Shown here: positions 1 through 7,309 of the stretch, piece by piece | Position numbering within the stretch: position 1 is the first letter of the stretch | How the letters are laid out: the number at the start of each line of letters is the position of its first letter | Source: an uncultured Synergistales bacterium | Lineage (GTDB): Bacteria; Synergistota; Synergistia; Synergistales; Aminobacteriaceae | Assembly: GCA_905233215.1 (NCBI GenBank) | Contig: CAJODC010000003.1 | Coordinates: 1-38,541 of the forward strand | DNA length: 38,541 nt | Direction: 5' to 3' | Made by a program: the position numbers and the translations under genes | Notes under the pieces: generated by a model | The model's input: only the letters and a program-made list of their open reading frames with translations | Told to the model about the DNA's origin: nothing | Database searches by the model: none

Positions 1-483
1 GAACTCTGCGTGAAAGGTCCGGGAGTCATGCTCTGTTACTACCACAATCCGGGAGCGACTCATGAGACATTGAGGGACGGCTGGCTTTTCACGGGCGACA
101 TGGCCATGATGGACGAGGACGGATTTGTTTGGCTTGTTGACAGAAAGAAAGACGTAGTAATAACGGGCGGTGAAAATATTTATCCTGTACAGGTTGAGAA
201 CTTCCTGATAACGCACCCGAAGATTCATGACGTTGCAGTTATCGGACTTCCTGAACCGAGACTCGGAGAGATAGCAGCTGCTGTGATTCAAGTGAAAAAG
301 GGAATGACATGCACTGAAGAAGAGATCAATCATTTCTGCTTAGGTCTTCCGAGATACAAGAGACCGAGAAAGATAATTTTCGCTGACGTTCCGAGAAACC
401 CGACAGGAAAAATCGAGAAGCCTAAACTCCGTGAGATGTACGCGAAAGGCAGCAGCTTCTACACTGAAGAGAGAGCGAAATAA
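1..483 (+). CDS. AMP-forming acyl-CoA synthetase/ligase, C-terminal part (5' truncated by window)
   Basis: Only the last 160 codons are visible; the frame is open to base 1. Family knowledge: ANL-superfamily enzymes activate a carboxylic acid with ATP and transfer it to CoA. Seen: a GPGVM-CYY-NP segment, then WLFTGDMAMMDEDGF (the TGD motif that contacts ATP), DRKKDVVITGGENIYP (the hinge between large and small domains) and, near the end, NPTGKIEKPKLRE, carrying the lysine used in adenylate formation. The small C-terminal domain looks complete. The acyl specificity lies in the missing N-terminal domain, so the substrate is unknown. A promoter-like element for the next gene follows and no clear terminator separates them. 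Confidence 0.9.
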   Translation, partial: ELCVKGPGVMLCYYHNPGATHETLRDGWLFTGDMAMMDEDGFVWLVDRKKDVVITGGENIYPVQVENFLITHPKIHDVAVIGLPEPRLGEIAAAVIQVKKGMTCTEEEINHFCLGLPRYKRPRKIIFADVPRNPTGKIEKPKLREMYAKGSSFYTEERAK

Positions 484-545
484 TGTACTAGCTCAGGGGT
501 AACGCCAGAAGTCCAGTGAGAATCGGCCTTGAGAAATTTGACGGC

Positions 546-554
546 TGGTATAAT
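546..554 (+). promoter_or_regulatory. Extended -10 promoter upstream of the coiled-coil/TA genes
   Basis: TGGTATAAT is a full TGn-TATAAT extended -10 element (TATAAT at 549-554). There is no well-spaced -35; TTGAGA at 529-534 is only 14 nt away. The same CTGGTATAAT string occurs on the minus strand at 24243-24252 ahead of the deoxynucleoside kinase. Transcription would begin near 561, about 30 nt before the GTG at 591. Confidence 0.5.
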
Positions 555-590
555 TTTGCGTGTATTCATGCAAAAGGGGAAAAATGATTC

Positions 591-1043
591 GTGGAAACTT
601 TGATTGACTGGCTGAGAGAGGCTAGAGAGGAAATTATAGCGGGGTTAGTGCTTGCGTTGCTGGGTTGGTTGTACAAAGCGTTGTTCAAAAAGAAAGAGCA
701 GACTGATACGGACATTCAGCAGGTGCTTAAAGACCTTGAAGAACAGCGCAGGAAAGAGGCTGAACGCAGAGCAGAGTTAGAACTTGAATTAGAGCAGAAG
801 CGTCATGAGGAGGCGTTGAGAGCTGCTGAGGCTCAAAAGGAAGAAGCAAGGAAACTTGAAGAGTCTCTCCAGCACAATCAATTTCGGCAGGACAGCTTTT
901 ATACGAGCGATGGAGAGAGGCAAAACCGACACACTCAACCTACTCCGCAAATACGGCGCAAGAGAATAACACAAAGAGGTGATATATATGACGTACATTT
1001 TAGGGACAACAAACAAGACAGTACCGTTTTCAGCGTTCAATGA
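591..1043 (+). CDS. Hypothetical membrane-anchored coiled-coil protein
   Basis: 150 residues, no family recognised. Seen: a short amphipathic N-terminus, one hydrophobic segment at about residues 16-33, a KKK stop-transfer, then a highly charged Glu/Arg/Lys-rich coiled coil at about residues 38-100, followed by a polar Gln/Arg-rich tail. This predicts a bitopic inner-membrane protein with a cytoplasmic rod. The GTG start is chosen because the purine-rich site at 574-580 lies 10 nt upstream; an ATG at 584 in another frame is too close to that site and ends after 7 codons. The last 56 bases overlap the antitoxin gene in another frame, so the C-terminal 18 residues are encoded by antitoxin DNA. 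It is probably co-transcribed with the TA pair. The role is unknown. Confidence 0.55.
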   Translation: METLIDWLREAREEIIAGLVLALLGWLYKALFKKKEQTDTDIQQVLKDLEEQRRKEAERRAELELELEQKRHEEALRAAEAQKEEARKLEESLQHNQFRQDSFYTSDGERQNRHTQPTPQIRRKRITQRGDIYDVHFRDNKQDSTVFSVQ

Positions 1044-1311
1044 GGGAAAAGCCGCTGAGATTTTCGCGGAAGTCAGACGCTCCGGCCCTCGCATCGTGAT
1101 GAATCACAACACGCCTGAATGCGTCCTAGTGCCGATGAATGAGTACGAGATGATGACGGCTGACCATGACGACATGAAACTTATGGCAGTCGCTCAAGAA
1201 CGCTTGAGTCATTTCGACCGCTCAAAGCTGATTCCTGCTGAAGAAATTTACCGGGAATTTGGCATAACTCAGGAAGATATAGAAAACTGGGAGGACGTAG
1301 AACTCGAATGA
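988..1311 (+). CDS. Type II antitoxin, Phd/YefM-like
   Basis: 107 residues. Family knowledge: Phd/YefM antitoxins bind DNA through an N-terminal fold to autorepress the operon and wrap the partner toxin with a C-terminal tail. Seen: a Phd-like core with FNEGKAAEIFAEVRRSGPRIVMNHNTPECVLVPMNEYE, where a 'pick an action at a locus, mask the protein' pattern (VLVPMxEYE) is typical, then an acidic C-terminal tail ending EDIENWEDVELE suited to covering a basic toxin. The ATG at 988 is preferred over the in-frame GTG at 979 because a strong AAAGAGGTGA site (974-983) precedes it. It overlaps the toxin start by the 4-bp ATGA (1308-1311), the usual translational coupling of TA pairs. Confidence 0.75.
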   Translation: MTYILGTTNKTVPFSAFNEGKAAEIFAEVRRSGPRIVMNHNTPECVLVPMNEYEMMTADHDDMKLMAVAQERLSHFDRSKLIPAEEIYREFGITQEDIENWEDVELE

Positions 1312-1694
1312 ACTGGAAACTGGAATTTATCCCGGAAGCACGGAAGGATTTGCGAAAACTTGACGGAAGCCAAAGACAACGTGTTATCAAAGCTATTGAC
1401 AAGACGCTGAAGAATCCTCTTCCACGCAGTGAAGGCGGTTACGGAATCGAACTCGGCAACAAAGGCGGTGTCAATCTCACGAACTGCCTCGAAATTAAAC
1501 TACGTGGCGCAGGTCTCCGTGCCATATACAAGCTCATTCGCACAGATACGGAAATGCTTGTTATCATCGTGGACGTTCGGGAAGACGAGAAAGTCTACAC
1601 TGACGCGGAAGAACGTATCACACACTTTAACGGGAAAAGGGCGGGGGCTGAGTTCCTCCGCTCTTTCACACCATTAGCATCACAGCCCGTGTAA
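1308..1694 (+). CDS. Type II toxin, RelE/ParE superfamily
   Basis: 128 residues. Family knowledge: RelE-fold toxins cleave mRNA on the ribosome or, in the ParE branch, act on gyrase. Seen: WKLEFIPEARKDLRKLDGSQRQRVIKAIDK at the N-terminus (helical hairpin with basic face), then NCLEIKLRGAGLRAIYKLIRTDTEMLVIIVDVREDEKVY, the beta-sheet with the conserved R-A-I-Y-K and V-R-E-x-E-x-V-Y pattern of RelE-type interferases. The basic toxin is coupled to its acidic antitoxin by ATGA. The last 29 bases lie inside the 3' end of the convergent feoAB gene, and the tail after about residue 105 looks like an extension past the RelE core. Which branch (RNase or gyrase poison) is not decided by sequence alone. 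Confidence 0.75.
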   Translation: MNWKLEFIPEARKDLRKLDGSQRQRVIKAIDKTLKNPLPRSEGGYGIELGNKGGVNLTNCLEIKLRGAGLRAIYKLIRTDTEMLVIIVDVREDEKVYTDAEERITHFNGKRAGAEFLRSFTPLASQPV

Positions 1695-4002
1695 CCCATG
1701 CAGCAATCCACGCTACGACACACTGCCACAACACAACGCCAGCAGCCCATTTTCCGCCCATCTCACGCCGTATTGACGCTACAGCAGCAACGCAGGGAGT
1801 GTAAAGCAGGCTGAACACAAGCAATGAAGCAGCCGTTTCAGATGTCATCATCGAGGCTGCATTGTTCCCGAAAAGAACGCCGAGTGTCGATACAACGCTT
1901 TCCTTCGCCATGAACCCCGTGATCAGTGATGTACATATCCTCCAGTCGCCAAGCCCTATAGGACTGAACAATGGCACCAACATTCCGGCAATCCACGCCA
2001 ATATACTCTGGTCAGGGTTCGGAGCCAAGTTGAAGCGCAAGTCAAAGCTCTGAAGACACCACACAACCACAGTAGCGATGAATATCACCGAGAACGCCCG
2101 CTGTATGAAATCTTTTGACTTCTGCCACAATAGCATGAATACGTTTCTCGCTCCCGGCAGTCTGTAATTCGGAAGCTCCATAACAAACGGCACTGCTTCC
2201 CCTCTAAACAATGTCTCTTTGTACAACAGAGCAACAAGAATCCCGATCAATATTCCCAAAACGTAAAGCCCCGTCATTATGAGTCCGCCGTGTTCGGGAA
2301 AGAATGCGTCAACAAAAAACGCGTAAATCGGAAGTTTTGCCGTACAGCTCATGAACGGTGTCAGCAATATCGTCATTCTTCGGTCCCGCTCACTAGGAAG
2401 CGTTCTCGTTGACATCACAGCAGGAACAGTACAGCCGAAGCCGATTAACATCGGTACAATGCTCCGCCCTGAGAGCCCTATTTTACGTAACAGCTTATCC
2501 ATGAAAAACGCAACCCTCGCCGTGTAACCGCTGTCCTCAAGTACTGACAGGAAGAAGAAAAGAGTTATGATTATCGGAAGGAATGACAAGACGCTCCCTA
2601 TTCCGGCGAAAATTCCGCCCGTTATCAGTCCGTGAATTACCTCGTTGACTCCGGCATTAGTCAGCAACGTGTCAGCATATTCGGTGAACATGTCAATCCA
2701 GCCTTCGAGGATTTCCTGAAGATACGCGCCGATTACCTCGAAAGTCAGCCAGAAAATTCCAGCCATAACAGCAATGAACAAGGGAATGGCCGTGTATTTT
2801 CCTGTCAAAATGCTGTCGAGTTTCTGACTCCTCAAGTGTTCACGGCTCTGTTGAGGTTTTACGACTGATTCATCGCATACTTTCCTGATGAATGAAAATC
2901 TCATGTCAGCCATCGCTGCGTTACGGTCAAGACCTCTCTCGTGTTCCATCTGAATTATTATGTGTTCGAGCGTCTCAAGTTCGTTAGTTTCGAGGTGTAA
3001 CTGTTCGAGGATTAACGGATCATTCTCGATGACTTTGCTTGCTGCGAAACGTAAAGGGATTCCGGCTCTCTTTGCGTGGTCTTCGATTAAGTGGCAGATT
3101 GCGTGAATTGCACGGTGAACGGCTCCGTCATGGTCATTCTCTCCGCAGAAATCGTAACGCTTCGGCTTTTCCTGATACTTTGCGATATGGATAGCGTGTC
3201 TGACAAGTTCGTCAACTCCCTCGTCCTTCAACGCTGAAATCGGCACAACAGGTACGCCCAATAACGCCTCCATTCTGTTTATGTCGACAGTACCGCCGTT
3301 ACCGCTGAACTCGTCCATCATGTTGAGGGCGACAACGAGAGGTATCTGCGTCTCAAGTAGCTGAATAGTGAGGTATAAATTTCGTTCGATGTTAGTAGCG
3401 TCAATGATGTTGATGATTGCGCTGGGCTTGTCGTCAAGAATGAAGTTCCTCGAAATTATTTCCTCGCTGCTGTACGGAGACATTGAGTAAATTCCGGGAA
3501 GGTCAGTTATGAGAGTGTCATGATGACCGCGAATTTCACCGTCTTTTCTGTCGACAGTAACGCCCGGAAAATTTCCGACTCTCTGCGATGATCCTGTGAG
3601 CTGATTGAAGAGAGTAGTTTTGCCGGAGTTCTGATTGCCTGCGAGAGCGAACGTCATCAGCGTGCCTTCCGGAAGAGGTTCAGACTCGCCGGGAGTATGA
3701 TATTTTCCTTCCTCGCCGAGTCCCGGGTGTTCGATGCTGTGAAGAGCGGTGATGAATCTTTCGGCCGACTCTGTATCACTTGCTGGCGTTATCGTGATTC
3801 TTGCAGCGTCCGCAGCCCTGAGCGTCAATTCATAGTCGTGTATTCTGAACTCTAACGGGTCTCCCATAGGAGCGGGGCGAATCATTTTGACTTTTGCGCC
3901 GGGTATTATGCCCATGTCGAGGAGGTGCTGTCGTAAATGTCCTTCTCCTCCAACTGTGTCAATTAGGGCTGATTTTCCTGCTGATAGTTCATCGAGTGTC
4001 AA
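1666..4002 (-). CDS. feoB: Fused ferrous iron transporter FeoA-FeoB
   Basis: 778 residues. Imports Fe2+ across the inner membrane. Domains in order: an SH3-like FeoA domain at about 1-75 (LLDMGIIPGAKVKMI), a linker, the G domain with G1 GNQNSGKT (122-129), G3 DLPG and G4 NMMD, a helical guanine-dissociation-inhibitor region to about residue 385, then two Gate-type membrane halves including GFGCTVPAVMSTRTL and SCTAKLPIYAFF, whose cysteines are conserved in FeoB. FeoA is usually a separate small protein; here it is fused to the N-terminus, and no FeoC follows. The start is TTG at 4002-4000, supported by AAAAGGAG on the minus strand (about 4011-4018); no ATG fits. Its 3' end overlaps the convergent toxin gene by 29 bp. 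A Fur-type box is not evident. Confidence 0.95.
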   Translation of the reverse strand: MTLDELSAGKSALIDTVGGEGHLRQHLLDMGIIPGAKVKMIRPAPMGDPLEFRIHDYELTLRAADAARITITPASDTESAERFITALHSIEHPGLGEEGKYHTPGESEPLPEGTLMTFALAGNQNSGKTTLFNQLTGSSQRVGNFPGVTVDRKDGEIRGHHDTLITDLPGIYSMSPYSSEEIISRNFILDDKPSAIINIIDATNIERNLYLTIQLLETQIPLVVALNMMDEFSGNGGTVDINRMEALLGVPVVPISALKDEGVDELVRHAIHIAKYQEKPKRYDFCGENDHDGAVHRAIHAICHLIEDHAKRAGIPLRFAASKVIENDPLILEQLHLETNELETLEHIIIQMEHERGLDRNAAMADMRFSFIRKVCDESVVKPQQSREHLRSQKLDSILTGKYTAIPLFIAVMAGIFWLTFEVIGAYLQEILEGWIDMFTEYADTLLTNAGVNEVIHGLITGGIFAGIGSVLSFLPIIITLFFFLSVLEDSGYTARVAFFMDKLLRKIGLSGRSIVPMLIGFGCTVPAVMSTRTLPSERDRRMTILLTPFMSCTAKLPIYAFFVDAFFPEHGGLIMTGLYVLGILIGILVALLYKETLFRGEAVPFVMELPNYRLPGARNVFMLLWQKSKDFIQRAFSVIFIATVVVWCLQSFDLRFNLAPNPDQSILAWIAGMLVPLFSPIGLGDWRICTSLITGFMAKESVVSTLGVLFGNNAASMMTSETAASLLVFSLLYTPCVAAVASIRREMGGKWAAGVVLWQCVVAWIAAWVTRAVMLMV

Positions 4003-4033
4003 TGCGAAAGTCTCCTTTTGTGAAAGTTTGTTT

Positions 4034-4039
4034 TATAAT
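4034..4039 (+). promoter_or_regulatory. Candidate -10 element for the RNHCP leader transcript
   Basis: A perfect TATAAT lies about 30 nt before the leader ORF. No convincing -35 hexamer is found 16-18 nt upstream, where the feoAB start region lies, so this is a weak or activator-dependent call. Confidence 0.35.
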
Positions 4040-4069
4040 AACACTAATTTTTGACTAGGAGGAAATTTT

Positions 4070-4123
4070 TTGACTTACACACTAAAGACTGTTCCGAGCC
4101 GGGAGGCTTTGAGCAGTTTGTAA
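4070..4123 (+). CDS. Putative 17-residue leader peptide upstream of the RNHCP gene
   Basis: A TTG-initiated ORF of 17 codons encoding MTYTLKTVPSREALSSL. It is preceded by a strong TAGGAGG site (4056-4062) with 7-nt spacing, which is the reason for calling it. It ends at TAA 4121-4123, 52 nt before the RNHCP start. Its codons 11-13 run through the GGGAGGC segment (4101-4107) that pairs with GCCTCCC (4134-4140), so a ribosome translating it would change folding downstream. No homopolymeric amino-acid run is present that would name an effector. It could be a regulatory uORF or a chance ORF. Confidence 0.45.
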   Translation: MTYTLKTVPSREALSSL

Positions 4124-4168
4124 CACCTTCAGGGCCTCCCAAGAGTACACACAAAAAACTTGAGGAGG
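4101..4168 (+). promoter_or_regulatory. Candidate translational switch: two mutually exclusive hairpins over the RNHCP ribosome binding site
   Basis: Hairpin A: GGGAGGC 4101-4107 pairs with GCCTCCC 4134-4140 (7 bp, 26-nt loop). Hairpin B: CCTCC 4135-4139 pairs with GGAGG 4164-4168 and CAAG 4140-4143 with CTTG 4159-4162 (9 bp with one bulged A at 4163, loop 4144-4158). B buries the Shine-Dalgarno of the gene starting at 4176. The CCTCCC segment can take part in only one of them. Translation of the small upstream ORF would unwind A and favour B, or a stalled ribosome could do the reverse. Pairing is read directly; the switching is inference. Confidence 0.45.
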
Positions 4169-4175
4169 ACGAATA

Positions 4176-4559
4176 ATGAACAAGCGCAAAGAGTACAGAA
4201 CGCACCCACGAGAAGACGGTTTCACTTGCAAGGTATGCGGCTGGAAGGTCAACCCTCCTGTTTACGGCGAACGACACAGGAATCATTGTCCGAACTGTTT
4301 ATCGAGTCTTCACCTCGACAATGAACCCGGCGACCGTGAAGCTGACTGCGGAGGGATAATGGACGCAATCGGGGTATGGGTCAGAAACAATGGCGAATGG
4401 GCAGTGATACATCGTTGCAGAAGGTGCGGTCATCTCAGCTCGAATCACGTTGCGCCCGATGACAACCCCTTGAAGCTGATCTCAGTCGCTGTGAAACCGA
4501 TAGCGTGTCCGCCGTTCCCGATTGAGAGAATTGACGAGATGATGAAGAGCGGATTGTAA
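4176..4559 (+). CDS. RNHCP-domain zinc-ribbon-like protein
   Basis: 127 residues. The family is named for its RNHCP motif, seen here as HRNHCPNC. Its function is not established; the cysteine pairs suggest metal binding. Seen: CKVCGW (first pair), RNHCPNCLSSLHLD (second pair), DREADCGGIMDAIGV, then IHRCRRCGHLSSNHVAPDD (third pair), giving a double zinc-ribbon-like arrangement, and a C-terminal helix FPIERIDEMMKSGL. No signal peptide, so cytoplasmic. The start is ATG 4176 with GAGGAGG at 4162-4168. It stands alone between its own leader and a terminator at 4566-4599, so it is regulated separately from feoAB and the following regulators. Confidence 0.85.
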   Translation: MNKRKEYRTHPREDGFTCKVCGWKVNPPVYGERHRNHCPNCLSSLHLDNEPGDREADCGGIMDAIGVWVRNNGEWAVIHRCRRCGHLSSNHVAPDDNPLKLISVAVKPIACPPFPIERIDEMMKSGL

Positions 4560-4565
4560 ATGGCA

Positions 4566-4599
4566 AAGGCTTCCCGATTTCTTCGGGAGGTCTTTTTTC
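4566..4599 (+). terminator. Rho-independent terminator after the RNHCP gene
   Basis: CTTCCCGA (4570-4577), 5-nt loop, TCGGGAGG (4583-4590), an 8-bp stem with one T-G wobble, then TCTTTTTT. This hairpin sits inside the upstream extension of the next ORF, which argues that the next gene starts further downstream at 4656. Confidence 0.85.
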
Positions 4600-4616
4600 A
4601 TGAGAAATTTTTTCTG

Positions 4617-4645
4617 TTTACAAAAAACATAATAATGGATACAAT
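4617..4645 (+). promoter_or_regulatory. Sigma-70-type promoter of the regulator/tartrate cluster
   Basis: TTTACA (4617-4622), 17-nt spacer, TACAAT (4640-4645). Predicted transcription start near 4652, only about 4 nt before the chosen ATG at 4656, giving a nearly leaderless mRNA. The -10 is overlapped by ATGGATACA (4635-4643), which recurs at 5953-5961 near the transporter promoter and may be an operator. Confidence 0.6.
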
Positions 4646-4655
4646 TTACATCATC

Positions 4656-5249
4656 ATGATAGGATTAGAACTCAGGAAAAAATATAAATCAGGAAGTGCC
4701 GCCGAAATCATCAGAGACGCGATATTGTTCGGAGAGATTACTGGCGAAATAGGCCAGAATGAATTTGCCGACAGTCTCGGAATTTCAAGAATGCCGGTAC
4801 GTGAAGCGTTAATTACTCTCGAATATCACGGACTGATTGAGAAGCTGCCCAATCAGCACGTCAAAATAGCAGACATTAACGACAGAGCCGTCAAAGATTC
4901 ATTCTCTGATATGTCATTGCTTGAACTTGAAGTGATAAAGAATCTCCCTGCCGAAAAATTGAAGTCCCTCTCAACATTGAGTCAGATAGAATTTCACAGG
5001 GCATTGTATAAGAATACCGCCTCGCCTTTACGCAGAACATTTCTCAGGATAATCACTGAAACTTACTTGATGTTTGCCGTTGAACATTCTGACGGAAGAA
5101 AGCTAGACGCAGTGTTCGGAAACCTAAGACTTTCGCTCGAAGATCAGAGCATGTTGAAGGCAGGTTACGCGGTTTACTCTGAAGCCTTAGCCGCTGAAAT
5201 GATACGAATACGAAAAGACAAAAGGAGAATTAAACATGCTGAACCTTAA
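4656..5249 (+). CDS. GntR-family regulator with degenerate C-terminal domain
   Basis: 197 residues from ATG 4656. Family knowledge: an N-terminal winged helix-turn-helix binds operator DNA and a C-terminal helical FCD domain senses a carboxylate. Seen: SAAEIIRDAILFGEITGEIGQNEFADSLGISRMPVREALITLEYHGLIEKLPNQHV, a clear GntR HTH with the invariant P-V-R-E-A. The C-terminal part keeps one FHRAL-like helix but is short and lacks the additional metal-binding histidines of FCD domains, so ligand sensing may be lost or altered. An ORF extension to 4560 is rejected because it contains a terminator and the promoter. It overlaps the next regulator by 14 bp, suggesting that the two are made together, perhaps as partners. 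Confidence 0.8.
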   Translation: MIGLELRKKYKSGSAAEIIRDAILFGEITGEIGQNEFADSLGISRMPVREALITLEYHGLIEKLPNQHVKIADINDRAVKDSFSDMSLLELEVIKNLPAEKLKSLSTLSQIEFHRALYKNTASPLRRTFLRIITETYLMFAVEHSDGRKLDAVFGNLRLSLEDQSMLKAGYAVYSEALAAEMIRIRKDKRRIKHAEP

Positions 5250-5877
5250 ACCCGTTAAGTTAATGCCGATTCGAGAACAGGCAGCTTCATCAATCCGTGA
5301 GGCGATAATCTCCCGTAACCTTAAACAGGGCGAAACTCTGACCCTTGAGGCTACGGCGCACGCTCTCGGAATTTCAGCGACACCGGTTCGGGAGGCGTTC
5401 CAGATTTTGGCACGTGACGGACTGATTGAGCTGTCTCAGAATCGCGGGGCAGTGGTCTTGGGCTTCAACGAAAAAAATATCCGTGAGCATTACCAGATAA
5501 GAGCAGCCCTAGAAGCCGAATCATGCAGGCTTGTGTGTGAGAATAATTCCTCACTTGAAGGGGTCGAACACTGCATAGTTCAAGCCCGGAAAATTTTGGA
5601 GACAAATCCCGAAAAATATCCCGATTACAATCAATCATTCCATTACAATATCTGGTCAGCTTCCGAGAACACAAGACTGATGAACATGCTGTCCGAATTA
5701 TGGAACGGTTTATCTCTCGGACTGAGGACGACAAGAACGGAATACTTCAAAAATTCTCACGCTGAACACGAAAATATTTTCTCAAAATTACAGGAACGAG
5801 ACTCATCAGGAGCTTATACGGCAATGTATGACCACATTGTCCGCAGCATGAACGACACTCTCACACGATACCAGTAA
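5236..5877 (+). CDS. GntR-family regulator with FCD domain
   Basis: 213 residues. Seen: an N-terminal wHTH at about 10-75 (REQAASSIREAIISRNLKQGETLTLEATAHALGISATPVREAFQILARDGLIEL), then an all-helical FCD domain containing FHYNIW, HAEHENIF and MYDHIV, the spaced histidines that hold the metal and the carboxylate ligand in this family. AAAGGAG at about 5220-5226 lies inside the 3' end of the preceding regulator gene and gives good spacing to the ATG. Placed directly ahead of a carboxylate transporter and tartrate dehydratase, it is the likely tartrate-responsive regulator of them (inference). E. coli controls its ttd genes with a LysR-type protein instead, so the regulatory solution here differs. 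Confidence 0.88.
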   Translation: MLNLKPVKLMPIREQAASSIREAIISRNLKQGETLTLEATAHALGISATPVREAFQILARDGLIELSQNRGAVVLGFNEKNIREHYQIRAALEAESCRLVCENNSSLEGVEHCIVQARKILETNPEKYPDYNQSFHYNIWSASENTRLMNMLSELWNGLSLGLRTTRTEYFKNSHAEHENIFSKLQERDSSGAYTAMYDHIVRSMNDTLTRYQ

Positions 5878-5907
5878 AAATTTCGAGCTGATTTTTCATA
5901 AAACCTA

Positions 5908-5936
5908 TTGACAATTTTGACTCTGGTAGTTATCAT
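5908..5936 (+). promoter_or_regulatory. Strong sigma-70-type promoter of the transporter-ttdAB operon
   Basis: Consensus TTGACA (5908-5913), 17-nt spacer, TATCAT (5931-5936). Transcription would start near 5943. The ATGGATACA box at 5953-5961 would sit just downstream of the start, a position where a bound GntR protein would block elongation or open-complex clearance. Confidence 0.7.
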
Positions 5937-5994
5937 TGTGTTCATTCAACTTATGGATACATTATCTTAAATCTAAAATTTGTCAGGAGGTTTC

Positions 5995-7278
5995 ATGTTC
6001 AACATGAGTCCAGCAGTAATTACCCTGTGTTTCCTCGTGTTCGCAATCATCATGTTCGTAACCGAGAAAATTCCTCTCGGTCTCACCGCAATGATCGTCT
6101 GTGTCGGTCTGGCTGTTACTGGAGTTCTTGATGTCAAGTCGGCGTTCTCGGGCTTCATCGACAGTAATGTTATTCTCTTTGTCGCAATGTTCATCGTTGG
6201 AGGGGCATTGTTTGAAACGGGAATGGCTAACGAAATCGGCGGAATCGTCACGAAGTTCGCAAGCTCAGAAAGAATGCTGATAGTCGCAATAATGACAATC
6301 GTCGGACTTATGAGCGGCGTTCTTTCGAATACCGGCACGGCAGCAGTGTTAATACCTGTTGTGATAGGCATAGCCGCAAAGTCAGGGTTCAAGCGTTCCA
6401 GGCTTTTGATGCCCCTAGTCTTCGCGGCTGCAATGGGCGGCAACCTATCCCTAATAGGCGCACCCGGTAACATGATAGCACAAAGCACCCTGTCGAAAGC
6501 AGGTCTTGAAGGTTTCGGCTTCTTCGAGTACGCAATCGTAGGACTTCCTATTCTCGCTGTCGGTATAATTTTCTACGCAACGATCGGGTTTTGGCTTCTT
6601 CCGAATCATGATCCCAAGTCTGAAGGAGTCTTTGATGTTCAGAAAGATTTCTCGTCAGTTCCTCAGTGGAAAAAAAATCTGTCGCTCATAATTCTTGTTG
6701 CGACTCTTCTCGGAATGATCTTCGAGAAACAGATTCATATTCCTCTCAGCGTTACCGGCTGTGTCGGTGCTATCCTGTTGATAGTCTGCGGTGTAATCTC
6801 GGAAGATGACGCTCTGAAATCTATTGACCTCAAAACAATTTTCCTATTCGGCGGTACTCTCTCGCTGGCTACAGCACTCGATAAAACAGGCGCAGGCCGT
6901 ATGATCGCTGAGAAAGTAATCGGAGCGTTAGGCGAGAATCCTTCGCCGACAATGTTTACGTTCGTTGTGTTCATTCTCTGCTGTGTAATGACTAACTTCA
7001 TGAGCAATACGGCAACTACAGCTCTCATGGCTCCGATTTGCCTTTCAATCGCTCAGGGCATGAACGCTGACCCGAGAGCCGTACTCATGGCGTGTGTCAT
7101 CGGAGGCTCATGCGCTTACGCTACGCCCATCGGTATGCCTGCCAACACAATGGTTGTCGGAGCAGGTGATTATACGTTCATGGACTACGTGAAATCAGGA
7201 CTTCCGTTAATCGTAATCGCAACAATCATAAGCATGATATTACTGCCGATCGCTTTCCCATTCTTCCCGGCGGCATAA
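5995..7278 (+). CDS. DASS/SLC13-family dicarboxylate (probable tartrate) transporter
   Basis: About 427 residues, 10-12 hydrophobic segments, no signal peptide; an inner-membrane secondary transporter. Family knowledge: DASS proteins move di- and tricarboxylates by sodium symport or by antiport, and carry two Ser-Asn-Thr motifs that bind sodium and substrate. Seen: SNTGTAAV in the first half and SNTATTAL in the second, each followed by a glycine-rich re-entrant region (GGNLSLIGAPGN, GGSCAYATPIGMPANT). The start is uncertain: ATG 5995 is only 4 nt after AGGAGG (5985-5990), ATG 6004 is 13 nt away, and an in-frame TTG at 5980 precedes the SD. It is followed by ttdA and ttdB, as E. coli ttdT neighbours ttdAB, so tartrate (possibly exchanged for succinate) is the expected substrate. 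Confidence 0.88.
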   Translation: MFNMSPAVITLCFLVFAIIMFVTEKIPLGLTAMIVCVGLAVTGVLDVKSAFSGFIDSNVILFVAMFIVGGALFETGMANEIGGIVTKFASSERMLIVAIMTIVGLMSGVLSNTGTAAVLIPVVIGIAAKSGFKRSRLLMPLVFAAAMGGNLSLIGAPGNMIAQSTLSKAGLEGFGFFEYAIVGLPILAVGIIFYATIGFWLLPNHDPKSEGVFDVQKDFSSVPQWKKNLSLIILVATLLGMIFEKQIHIPLSVTGCVGAILLIVCGVISEDDALKSIDLKTIFLFGGTLSLATALDKTGAGRMIAEKVIGALGENPSPTMFTFVVFILCCVMTNFMSNTATTALMAPICLSIAQGMNADPRAVLMACVIGGSCAYATPIGMPANTMVVGAGDYTFMDYVKSGLPLIVIATIISMILLPIAFPFFPAA

Positions 7279-7309
7279 TATACAATTCATTCAAGGGGGT
7301 AAAAAATTT

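Noticed and set aside
584-607. Seven-codon ORF starting at ATG 584 ahead of the coiled-coil gene
   Set aside because: The start codon is only 3 nt from the purine-rich site and the ORF has no other support; the site suits the GTG at 591.
4560-4655. Upstream extension of the first GntR regulator starting right after the RNHCP stop
   Set aside because: It contains a clear terminator hairpin and then the promoter of the regulator itself, and its residues have no GntR counterpart.
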